Source: Prevotella illustrans (GTDB taxonomy: Bacteria; Bacteroidota; Bacteroidia; Bacteroidales; Bacteroidaceae). Taken from it: 52,479 nucleotides of DNA. The position numbers were made by a program, and so were the translations under genes. The stretch is taken from the NCBI RefSeq assembly GCF_017426725.1, contig NZ_JAERMS010000017.1:1-52479 (forward strand), read 5' to 3'. Of the stretch, positions 26,547 to 33,947 are shown in pieces (position 1 is the first letter of the stretch; every line of letters begins with the position of its first letter). The notes beneath the pieces were generated by a model that searched no databases, was not told the DNA's origin, and saw only the letters and a program-made list of their open reading frames with translations.

Positions 26547-28544
26547 CTATGCTTCGGTCTTCTTGGTTTGCCGAATGAAGAAAAGGATGAGGCAGACATA
26601 GGCGACGAGTGAGCAGATTTCTGACAGCGGATTGGCCAACCAACTCTCACTGACGGGATTGAAGCCTCCGAAGCGCAACAAGGCACTGACCACGCCCATG
26701 AGGGCGCCGCCGGCAATGAAACCGCTGGCAATGAGAGTCCCCTTCTCGCCACGGGCCTGATTCAGAGCCTCATTCTTGCTGCGTGTCGTCACAAACCAGT
26801 TGACGGCTCCGCCCACGAGAATGGGCACGTTGAGTTCCAACGGAATGAACATACCCAAGGCGAAGGCCAGCGCGGGAATCTTGCAGAACGTGAGAATGAT
26901 GGCAATGAGCGCGCCAATGCCATACAACACCCAGGGGGCGCCGGCCCCATTCATCATCGGTTCGATAACGGCCGCCATGGCGTTGGCCTGCGGCGCGACA
27001 AGATGGCCGGTCTGATTGGGGTCGAAACCGTAGGTGTCGTTGAGCAACATCATCACTCCGCCTACTGTAGCGGCACTGACCAACGTGCCCAGAAACTTCC
27101 AGGTCTCTTGCTTTTTGGGCGTGGTGCCGAGCCAGTAGCCTATCTTCAGGTCGGTGACAAAACTGCCGGCCATGCTCAACGCGGTGCAGACGACGCCACC
27201 CATAATCAGCGCGGCCACCATGCCTCCGGCTCCATTGAGCCCTACGGCCACCATGACGACACTGGTCAGGATGAGCGTCATCAGCGTCATACCCGACACG
27301 GGATTGCTGCCCACGATGGCAATGGCATTGGCAGCCACGGTCGTGAAAAGGAAAGCGATGAGCGCTACCAGCAGGATAGCCACGATGGCATAAAGCAGGT
27401 TGTGCATCACGCCCAGCCAGAAGAAGACGAAAGTGACGGCGATGGCCGCCAATGAACCGATGGCTATAATCTTAAACGAAATGTCGCGTTGTGTGCGAAT
27501 CACTTCCTCGCTGCCATTACTCTTTCCACCCATTTCTTTCGCGGCCAGTCCGACGGCACTCCGAATAATGCCCCAGCTCTTGATGATACCGATGATACCG
27601 GCCATGGCGATGCCGCCTATGCCAATACTCTTGCCGTAAGTAGAGAAGATTTGTTCGGGTGTCATGGCGCCGACAGCCGTCGTCACGGTCGTTCCCCCGA
27701 TATTCAGAATGGTGTCGGGGAAGAGTAAAGCCATGCCGGGCACGATGAGCCACCACACGGCAACCGAGCCCATGCAGATGATGAAGGCGTATTTCAGGCC
27801 GATGATATAGCCCAAGCCCAGCACGGCGGCACCCGTATTGACCTTAAACACCAGTTTGGCATGGTCGGCCAACTGCTGTCCGAAGCCCACGACACGCGTC
27901 GTGAAGTTCTCGTTCCACCATCCGAAGGTGGCAACGGCGAAATCGTAAAGACCGCCCACAAGGCCCGAAATGAGCAAAGGCCTGGCCTGGTTGCCGCCCT
28001 TGGCGCCCGAGACGAGCACCTGCGTCGTGGCCGTCGCTTCGGGGAAGGGGTATTTGCCGTGCATGTCGCTGACGAAATACTTGCGGAATGGAATCAGGAA
28101 AAGAATGCCGATAATGCCGCCGAGGGCCGAACTAAGAAAGATTTTAAAGAATGAGGCGGTCATGTCGGGGTACTTCGCCTGCAGGATATAGATGGCGGGA
28201 AGCGTGAAGATGGCACCGGCCACTACGGCTCCCGAGCAGGCGCCGATACTCTGAATGATGACGTTTTCGCCCAAAGCCTTGGAGCGCTTGGCGGTCGTAG
28301 ACGCGCCGACGGCGATGATGGCGATGGGGATGGCGGCCTCGAAGACTTGCCCCACCTTCAAGCCCAGATAGGCCGCGGCCGCGGAAAACAACACGGCCAT
28401 GACAATTCCCCACGATACCGACCACAAGTTAACCTCCGGATAAACCTGCCGAGGCGACATGACGGGTTCATACTGCTCACCACTTTTCAACTCCCGAAAG
28501 GCATTTTCAGGCAATTGGATTGATTGTTTTTCCTGTTTTTTCAT
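26547..28544 (-). CDS. OPT family oligopeptide transporter
   Basis: A 665-residue inner-membrane protein with many hydrophobic helices (about 15), of the OPT family that imports peptides or, in some members, metal-chelate complexes using the proton gradient. Family features include the N-terminal VNLWSVSWGIVMAVLFSAAAAYLG-like first helix, NVIIQSIGACSG, PFPEATATTQVL and GNQARPLL. The frame opens at 28619, but ATG 28544 (MKKQEKQSIQLPENAF) lies just downstream of an exact promoter and gives the usual cytoplasmic start. It is divergent from an Lrp/AsnC regulator, which suggests control by amino-acid or peptide supply. Confidence 0.88.
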   Translation of the reverse strand: MKKQEKQSIQLPENAFRELKSGEQYEPVMSPRQVYPEVNLWSVSWGIVMAVLFSAAAAYLGLKVGQVFEAAIPIAIIAVGASTTAKRSKALGENVIIQSIGACSGAVVAGAIFTLPAIYILQAKYPDMTASFFKIFLSSALGGIIGILFLIPFRKYFVSDMHGKYPFPEATATTQVLVSGAKGGNQARPLLISGLVGGLYDFAVATFGWWNENFTTRVVGFGQQLADHAKLVFKVNTGAAVLGLGYIIGLKYAFIICMGSVAVWWLIVPGMALLFPDTILNIGGTTVTTAVGAMTPEQIFSTYGKSIGIGGIAMAGIIGIIKSWGIIRSAVGLAAKEMGGKSNGSEEVIRTQRDISFKIIAIGSLAAIAVTFVFFWLGVMHNLLYAIVAILLVALIAFLFTTVAANAIAIVGSNPVSGMTLMTLILTSVVMVAVGLNGAGGMVAALIMGGVVCTALSMAGSFVTDLKIGYWLGTTPKKQETWKFLGTLVSAATVGGVMMLLNDTYGFDPNQTGHLVAPQANAMAAVIEPMMNGAGAPWVLYGIGALIAIILTFCKIPALAFALGMFIPLELNVPILVGGAVNWFVTTRSKNEALNQARGEKGTLIASGFIAGGALMGVVSALLRFGGFNPVSESWLANPLSEICSLVAYVCLILFFIRQTKKTEA

Positions 28545-28567
28545 AATGATTTTTACAAGTTTAATTG

Positions 28568-28616
28568 CAAAGTTAAAGCAAATGGGTAGAAAACCAAAAT
28601 AATTATTGTAACTTTG
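28568..28616. promoter_or_regulatory. Overlapping divergent promoters, OPT transporter and AsnC regulator
   Basis: Minus strand: TTTG (28598-28595), 19-nt spacer, TAACTTTG (28575-28568), an exact consensus promoter 23 nt from the transporter ATG. Plus strand: TAACTTTG at 28609-28616, 20 nt before the regulator ATG, with no exact -33 box. The regulator's expected -33 region lies within the transporter promoter, so the two polymerase sites overlap. Confidence 0.65.
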
Positions 28617-28636
28617 CACCCAAATATATAAAACAA

Positions 28637-29155
28637 ATGGGACATCACAATTTAGATTCTTTAGACAGAAAGATCCTCAGACTTGTGTCGGAGGATGCAC
28701 GGATTCCGTTCTTGGAAGTTGCGCGTGCATGCAATGTGAGTGGCGCCGCCATTCATCAGCGTATGCAGAAATTATCAAACCTCGGTATAATCAAGGGGTC
28801 TCAATTTATTATCGATCCGGAGAAGATTGGCTATGAGACCTGCGCTTATATTGCTTTATACCTGAAAGATCCTTCGGATCATGATCGGGTAATCAAGGCG
28901 TTGAAGAAGGTTCCCGAAGTGACAGAGTGCCACATGACAACCGGTGGTATGGACTTATTTATCAAGCTGTATGCCCGTAACAACCATCACTTGATGGAAA
29001 TGATTCATGACGAGCTGCAGCCACTGGGCCTGTCGCGCAGCGAAACGATTATCTCTTTCAGTACTTCGTTCGACCGTCAGTTGCCCATCTCATCTATCGA
29101 AGAAAGATTGGCCAAGGAAGAAACCGAAGATGACGGTGAGATGATAAAGGATTAA
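28637..29155 (+). CDS. Lrp/AsnC family transcriptional regulator
   Basis: 172 residues. The N-terminal winged HTH (LDSLDRKILRLVSEDARIPF, residues 5-24, then VARACNVSGAAIHQRMQKLSNLGII) and the C-terminal RAM ligand-binding domain (about 70-150, with VTECHMTTGGMDLFIKLYA) are complete, followed by an acidic tail. Such proteins sense amino acids and often regulate themselves and adjacent transport genes. The start ATG 28637 is 20 nt after a TAACTTTG -7 box. Divergent from the OPT transporter; a strong terminator follows. Confidence 0.9.
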   Translation: MGHHNLDSLDRKILRLVSEDARIPFLEVARACNVSGAAIHQRMQKLSNLGIIKGSQFIIDPEKIGYETCAYIALYLKDPSDHDRVIKALKKVPEVTECHMTTGGMDLFIKLYARNNHHLMEMIHDELQPLGLSRSETIISFSTSFDRQLPISSIEERLAKEETEDDGEMIKD

Positions 29156-29175
29156 TCCTCCTGTGGGAAAACGAA

Positions 29176-29221
29176 GAAATCCTGCAACCCGTATTTGCGC
29201 CGGTTGCAGGATTTCTTTTTT
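29176..29221 (+). terminator. Terminator after AsnC regulator
   Basis: A perfect 14-bp stem (29176-29189 with 29202-29215) with a 12-nt loop, followed by six T (29216-29221). Confidence 0.9.
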
Positions 29222-29261
29222 ATTTATCTTTCGGTCGTTGCCGAAGTGTGGTTTCATAAGC

Positions 29262-29681
29262 GGTTCGGAATAAGTTTTTCTCTAAAGAGCGATTCGCGTC
29301 TACCGGAAACCGGCGTGGCGTGAGCCGTAGGAACGTGATTCATCATGTTCCGCCCGGGCAATCAAGCCGTGACGTTTGCCCGGGTTGGGCAAGGCTGCCG
29401 TCATTTGCCGGGACGTTTTTCCGAACCCCGGCATTTAACATCTGTTTTACTTTGACGTTTGCCGAACTCCGACATTTAACACCTGTTATACCTTGGCGTT
29501 TGCCGAACCTCGGCATTTAACATCTGTTTTGCTTTGACGTTTTCCGAACCCCGGCAAATCTCCCGTCATATGCCGTGATGTTTGCCGAACTTCGGCAAGA
29601 CCGCCGTCATTTGTCGGGACGTTCCGCCTTGGTAATTAAGCATTAAACGCTGTTGGCTTTAGAAAAAACTTATTCCGAGCC
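29262..29681. repeat. 41-bp tandem array between inverted repeats
   Basis: Gene-free DNA between convergent genes. Units begin at 29371, 29412, 29454, 29495, 29536, 29577 and 29618 (period 41, once 42), with a degenerate one near 29330. Each starts GACGTTTGCCGA or a variant, and most hold a small hairpin such as TGCCGAACTTCGGCA. Second halves fall into two types: CATTTAACATCTGTTTTGC (29412, 29454, 29495, partly 29618) and one with CCGTCAT and TGCCG (29371, 29536, 29577). Arms 29265-29287 and 29657-29678 are inverted copies differing by one missing base. The right arm contains the folA stop codon. Confidence 0.85.
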
Positions 29682-30170
29682 GTGGGCGCATGTTCTTTCG
29701 TAGTCTGCGAAGTCGTAGTCATAAGCGTGTTTCTCGTCTTTGTCGTGATGTTCTCGGGTTCTCGGTGTCCAGTCGTCATAGGGCGGAAAGAAAGCGTCGG
29801 CCTTTTGGGGCGTGTCGTCAATCTCCGTCAGGTAGAGACGATCGGCCAGTTTGATGGCTTGGGCATAAAGAGTGGCGCCGCCGATGATGTAAATGTCTTC
29901 ATCAGGGCGGCAGTGTCTGAGCGCTTCCTCCAGCGACAGGAAGCATTCGCAGCCCGCAAACTGCCGTGGGGCGCGACTCAGTACGATGTTGCGACGGTTG
30001 GGCAAGGCGCCCTTGGGTAATGATTCGAAGGTGCGGCGGCCCATGATGATGGTGTGGCCGGTGGTGAGTTGCTTGAATCTTTTCAGATCGTTTGGCAACC
30101 AATACAGAAGTTTATTCTCGAAGCCGATGGCTCTGTTGCGGGCCACGGCAGCTATCATGTTGATGTGCAT
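29670..30170 (-). CDS. folA: Dihydrofolate reductase
   Basis: Reduces dihydrofolate to tetrahydrofolate with NADPH; cytoplasmic. 166 residues from ATG 30170 (MHINMIAAVARNRAIG), six nucleotides beyond the thyA stop; the frame extends upstream to 30209 but would overlap thyA. Motifs: AVARNRAIGFENKLLYWLPNDLKRF split around the substrate pocket (Asp in PNDLKRF), TIIMGRRTFESLP, NIVLSR, and the IIGGATLYAQAI cofactor loop. It follows thyA, its metabolic partner. The stop codon and following bases form the right arm of the inverted repeat bounding the 41-bp array. Confidence 0.93.
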   Translation of the reverse strand: MHINMIAAVARNRAIGFENKLLYWLPNDLKRFKQLTTGHTIIMGRRTFESLPKGALPNRRNIVLSRAPRQFAGCECFLSLEEALRHCRPDEDIYIIGGATLYAQAIKLADRLYLTEIDDTPQKADAFFPPYDDWTPRTREHHDKDEKHAYDYDFADYERTCAHGSE

Positions 30171-30175
30171 GTTAC

Positions 30176-30970
30176 TTATACGGATACTTGGGCCGGGATA
30201 TGGGGCCATGGTTGATAGTCGGTCAGTTCAAAGTCCTCGTAGCGGAAGGCGAAAAGGTCTTTCACGTCGGAATTCAGTTTCATGACAGGCAGCGCCCGCG
30301 GCGTGCGGGTCAGTTGCAGCCGGGCCTGCTCCAGATGGTTCAGATATAGGTGGGTGTCGCCCGTCGTATGGACGAACTCGCCCGGTTTGAGTCCCGTTAC
30401 CTGCGCCATCATCATGAGCAACAGCGCGTAGCTGGCTATATTGAAAGGCACGCCTAAGAACGTGTCGGCACTGCGCTGGTAGAGTTGCAGGCTAAGTTTG
30501 CCGTCGGCCACGTAGAATTGGAAGAGGCAGTGGCACGGTGGCAGTGCCATTTGGTCGACTTCGGCAGGATTCCAGGCCGAAACAATCATGCGGCGGGAGT
30601 CGGGCGTGTGTCTGATCTGGTCCAGAACGTTCTGGATCTGGTCGATGGCGCTCCCCTGGTAGTCGGGCCACGACCGCCATTGGTGGCCATAGACGGGGCC
30701 TAGCTCGCCGTTTTCGTCGGCCCATTCATTCCAGATTCTTACACCGTGTTCCTGCAGATATTTCACGTTGGTGTCGCCTTTTAGAAACCACAGCAGTTCG
30801 TAGATAATGCTCTTCAAGTGTAGTTTCTTGGTGGTGAGCAAGGGAAAACCATCTTCTAAGTTGAATCTCATTTGATGACCGAATACCGACAGGGTGCCGG
30901 TGCCGGTGCGGTCGCCTTTTTGGTGACCCTCCGTCAGTATGCGGTCAAGTAATTCTAAATATTGTTTCAT
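30176..30970 (-). CDS. thyA: Thymidylate synthase
   Basis: Methylates dUMP to dTMP using methylene-tetrahydrofolate, giving dihydrofolate that FolA recycles. 264 residues, the standard short form. The active-site cysteine lies in [10 protein letters not shown] (about 146); [12 protein letters not shown] near the N-terminus, [21 protein letters not shown] and the [18 protein letters not shown] segment are all present. It begins four nucleotides after the rsmF-like stop and is followed directly by folA, so all three are probably one transcript. Confidence 0.97.
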   Translation of the reverse strand: MKQYLELLDRILTEGHQKGDRTGTGTLSVFGHQMRFNLEDGFPLLTTKKLHLKSIIYELLWFLKGDTNVKYLQEHGVRIWNEWADENGELGPVYGHQWRSWPDYQGSAIDQIQNVLDQIRHTPDSRRMIVSAWNPAEVDQMALPPCHCLFQFYVADGKLSLQLYQRSADTFLGVPFNIASYALLLMMMAQVTGLKPGEFVHTTGDTHLYLNHLEQARLQLTRTPRALPVMKLNSDVKDLFAFRYEDFELTDYQPWPHIPAQVSV

Positions 30971-30974
30971 TGCT

Positions 30975-32258
30975 TTATGATTTTATTTTCAATATAGGAA
31001 TAAGTGGTTGTAAGTGACTGCTTTTGATTTTCCACTCCTGTGGAAAGAGATTATTGGCCCTGTTGCCGATGTTCTTTGCGAAGCCGAGTGGCTGTCCTTG
31101 ATAGGTGATTAGAATGATTCCGCGGGGAGCTTGCGGGGAAAGGGTGATCGCTTCGCGACGCAGATAGGCAATGGCTGTGGGGTAGTCGATGTCGACAGCG
31201 GTGTAGCGGTCTTTGTCGGGTAGGATAGAGAGCGCCATTGATATATCGGGCATTAAGTCTTTGCCTTTCTGCTGCGGCGCGTTGATGCCATGGGTCAGGA
31301 CGCGGAGTCCTTCCAGGTCTTTCTCTTTCCAAGCGCTCAGTGGCTTGTCAGGCGTGGGAAAGACTTCTTCCGCGGTTCCCCGTTTTCTCAAAACGGCCAG
31401 AAAGAGGCCTTCGCCACGGGTCTTTCCGGGAATGAAACGGTACATCGGATGATTGTCTGTCAGACTTCCCGTGATGTTCCATTCGGGCTTGGTGGGGATG
31501 GAAACAAAGTCGGCACCCAGTTTTTGGGCTATCCGGTTGACGTTTTCCTCGTTTTCGTGCGCGTTGAAGGTACACGTGGAGTAGATGAGATAGCCGCCGT
31601 CGTTGAGACATGGCCAGATGTCGCTGACGATTTCGCGCTGTAATCGGGCACATTTCTCTACATTGGCGGGGCTCCATTCCTCAATCGCGTTTTCGTCTTT
31701 GCGGAACATTCCCTCGCCGGAGCAGGGCACATCGGCGAGAATAACGTCGAACTTGAGCCTTGTTTTCTGATAGTCACGGGCGTAGTTGTTCGTTACGTAT
31801 ATGTCGGGATGACCGAATTTCTGAATGTTTTCAGTGAGAATCCGGGCCCTAACCTGCATGGGCTCGTTGCTGAAGAGCACACTTCCCGGAGGAAGCGCCG
31901 ACATGGCACACGTTGATTTGCCACCCGGAGCGGCACAAAGGTCGAGCATGTGGACGGGAGAACGGACCAGTTGCCTGATAACATGGGCAACAAACATGGA
32001 TGAAGCTTCCTGCACATAATAGGCTCCGCAGTGCAAGAGCGGGTCGAACGTGAAGTTGGGGCGGTCTTTCAGATAGACACCCTGGTCGCACCAGCCTACC
32101 GGTTCATAGTCAATATCCATGTCAAAGCAGGCCGTTTTGAAAGGATTCAGACGGATGCTGATCGGTGGAGACGACGCAAGCGCTTGCTCAAGGCATGAAT
32201 AGAGTTCATTGCCCATCAGTCCGCGTGTATATGTAACAAATGCTTCGGGAAACTTCAT
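30975..32258 (-). CDS. rRNA (cytosine-C5) methyltransferase, RsmF-like
   Basis: A SAM-dependent NOL1/NOP2/Sun family methylase, 427 residues from ATG 32258 ([16 protein letters not shown]). An upstream extension of the frame to 32390 is rejected because it covers the promoter region. Motifs: [11 protein letters not shown] (SAM binding), [12 protein letters not shown] (motif IV cysteine), and [12 protein letters not shown] (motif VI catalytic Cys). The C-terminal ~140 residues (about 290-427) resemble the RNA-binding region found in RsmF-type enzymes. It probably modifies 16S rRNA. First gene of the thyA-folA unit; a -7 box TATTTTTG (32274-32267) lies just upstream. Confidence 0.87.
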   Translation of the reverse strand: MKFPEAFVTYTRGLMGNELYSCLEQALASSPPISIRLNPFKTACFDMDIDYEPVGWCDQGVYLKDRPNFTFDPLLHCGAYYVQEASSMFVAHVIRQLVRSPVHMLDLCAAPGGKSTCAMSALPPGSVLFSNEPMQVRARILTENIQKFGHPDIYVTNNYARDYQKTRLKFDVILADVPCSGEGMFRKDENAIEEWSPANVEKCARLQREIVSDIWPCLNDGGYLIYSTCTFNAHENEENVNRIAQKLGADFVSIPTKPEWNITGSLTDNHPMYRFIPGKTRGEGLFLAVLRKRGTAEEVFPTPDKPLSAWKEKDLEGLRVLTHGINAPQQKGKDLMPDISMALSILPDKDRYTAVDIDYPTAIAYLRREAITLSPQAPRGIILITYQGQPLGFAKNIGNRANNLFPQEWKIKSSHLQPLIPILKIKS

Positions 32259-32395
32259 ATTGCTTGCAAAAATAAGAAAATAATATAGTATGTAGCCATC
32301 CGGACTTCCATATTTTAGAAAAAATGTGGTTACTTTGCAACCAGAGTCCTTTGCTTTGCGTCTAAACAATAAATCATTTGATAAAATCAATAGAA

Positions 32396-33049
32396 ATGAA
32401 AAAATATTTTGTAACCCTGATTTTGAGTTTTATGCTGGGAACAGTTGCGGTCAACGCAGCTCCTAAGCACCGTCATCACCCTGTTGCCACGGCCGTGGCT
32501 GACTCCTTAAACAATGGCATAGAGGCCTATTCTGACACTTCGAGCGTCGCTGCCGGAGAAGATACGGCCGTTGTAGATGGAGATTTCGAATCCGATTGGG
32601 AGGACACATCGGATGCGCGGTTTCTGAGAAATCTCTTTACCGGTGTGGTAAATGCCGGTGGTGTATGGCTGGCCCTGTTGATGATCGTATTTGTTTTTCT
32701 GTTACTACTTTCCCCCTTCGTTATATTGGCGCTGATTATTCGTTTTATGCTGAAAAAGCATAATGACCGGGTGACCATTGCGCAGCAAGCCATGGCGTCA
32801 GGACAGCCTGTTCCTGAAGCCGTAAAGCCGGTGGATAAGCATACCGATTCGTTTCTTTGGCAGAAAGGCGTGAAGAATGTGTCGCTGGGTGTGGGCTTGG
32901 CCGCGTTCTTCTCTTTCCTTGGCGCTTCGCCTTTGGTTGGCATCGGCTTTTTAGTAGCGTGCTTGGGAGCCGGTCAAATCTATATTGCCAAGAAATCATC
33001 GCGTCATGATAAGACGAAAACAGACGAAGGTCAAACTCCTGAATTCTGA
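32396..33049 (+). CDS. Membrane protein of the DUF6249 type
   Basis: 217 residues from ATG 32396. Signal peptide MKKYFVTLILSFMLGTVAVNA, an acidic periplasmic segment, a strong membrane helix (about 95-120, WLALLMIVFVFLLLLSPFVILALI), a cytoplasmic stretch, and a final hydrophobic pair (about 165-200) with a lysine-rich end. The arrangement matches the DUF6249 family that commonly precedes ECF sigma genes in Bacteroidota (family label from memory). It lies six nucleotides before the sigma-factor gene and is probably co-transcribed. The function is unknown; a role in envelope sensing is inference from context only. Confidence 0.7.
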   Translation: MKKYFVTLILSFMLGTVAVNAAPKHRHHPVATAVADSLNNGIEAYSDTSSVAAGEDTAVVDGDFESDWEDTSDARFLRNLFTGVVNAGGVWLALLMIVFVFLLLLSPFVILALIIRFMLKKHNDRVTIAQQAMASGQPVPEAVKPVDKHTDSFLWQKGVKNVSLGVGLAAFFSFLGASPLVGIGFLVACLGAGQIYIAKKSSRHDKTKTDEGQTPEF

Positions 33050-33055
33050 TAAAAG

Positions 33056-33598
33056 TTGAAAGAATTGGACGATATCTCTCTCGTTACGCAGGTGGCTGTG
33101 TTTCATAACCGCAAGGCTTTTGACAAGCTGGTTATGAAATATCAGTCACCTATACGGCGCTTCTTCCTCAACCAAACTTTGGGAGATGGGCCGTTGAGTG
33201 ATGATTTGGCCCAAGAATGTTTTATCAAGGCTTATGTAAATATTACGCAATTCAAGGGCTTGTCGGGCTTTTCCACTTGGCTGTACCGTATCGCCTACAA
33301 TGTGTATTATGACCATGTGAGGCGAAATAAGCTGACTTCTGACATCGATACGGTCGAAGTGAGACGAATGAACGCGGGACAGTCGGTAATAGGAGAGCGG
33401 ATAGATATTTACGGAGCGCTTGAGATTCTTTCCGAAACAGAGCGTACTTGTATCACATTACAATTGATGGAAGGGCAGCCTATTGATAAAATTGCCGACA
33501 TCACGCATTTCCCGCAGGGTACGGTGAAGTCGCATTTGTCGCGCGGTAAACAAAAACTTGCAATCTATTTAAAGCAGAATGGATATGAAACTAAATGA
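33056..33598 (+). CDS. ECF-type RNA polymerase sigma factor
   Basis: 180 residues. Region 2 (KLVMKYQSPIRRFFLNQ, DDLAQECFIKAYVNI, FSTWLYRIAYNVYYDHVRR) and region 4 (ALEILSETERTC, IADITHFPQGTVKSHLSRGKQKL) are complete, as in ECF sigma factors that redirect RNA polymerase to envelope- or stress-related promoters. No ATG is available at the N-terminus; TTG at 33056 (or 33065) is the only plausible start, which would limit its translation. It lies between two membrane-protein genes; the downstream one overlaps its 3' end by 20 nt and is the obvious candidate for an anti-sigma partner. Confidence 0.9.
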   Translation: MKELDDISLVTQVAVFHNRKAFDKLVMKYQSPIRRFFLNQTLGDGPLSDDLAQECFIKAYVNITQFKGLSGFSTWLYRIAYNVYYDHVRRNKLTSDIDTVEVRRMNAGQSVIGERIDIYGALEILSETERTCITLQLMEGQPIDKIADITHFPQGTVKSHLSRGKQKLAIYLKQNGYETK

Positions 33599-33926
33599 TG
33601 AACAATTGGTAGAGCAGTTCTTTGCTGAGCATATTGTGGAGATTGCGGACAACGGTTTTACGAAAAAAGTGATGAAACGGTTGCCTCAATCCGCTTTGCG
33701 GTGGAACAAACTGTGGACAGCAGGATGTTGGGCTGCTGCCATTCTTCTGTTTTTCCTGTTGGATGGCATCAACTCCGTCAAGGCAGCTTTTATACATGTG
33801 ACCGGAGATTTATTGGGAATGTTGGCTTCTTTCCAGTTTGACAGCTTTTCTCCTTTCATTATCTACTTAGGCATTTTGTCCACGACGGCCGTCATTGCTT
33901 ACAATGTCATTGAGAATTCAAACTAA
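33579..33926 (+). CDS. Small membrane protein, probable sigma partner (DUF5056-like)
   Basis: 115 residues. A cytoplasmic N-terminal half (LNDEQLVEQFFAEHIVEIAD, GFTKKVMKRLPQ) is followed by two membrane helices (about 47-62 and 92-112). The N-terminus resembles the short partner proteins next to Bacteroidota ECF sigma genes (DUF5056, from memory). The gene overlaps the sigma gene by 20 nt, a sign of translational coupling; ATG 33585 is an alternative start. A role as anti-sigma factor is inference; the usual zinc-binding anti-sigma motif is absent. Confidence 0.72.
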   Translation: MDMKLNDEQLVEQFFAEHIVEIADNGFTKKVMKRLPQSALRWNKLWTAGCWAAAILLFFLLDGINSVKAAFIHVTGDLLGMLASFQFDSFSPFIIYLGILSTTAVIAYNVIENSN

Positions 33927-33947
33927 TCTTTGCAACGTCATGGGGAC

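Noticed and set aside
29330..29660. CRISPR array
   Set aside because: The units are contiguous and imperfect with no unique spacers between identical repeats, and no cas genes are present.
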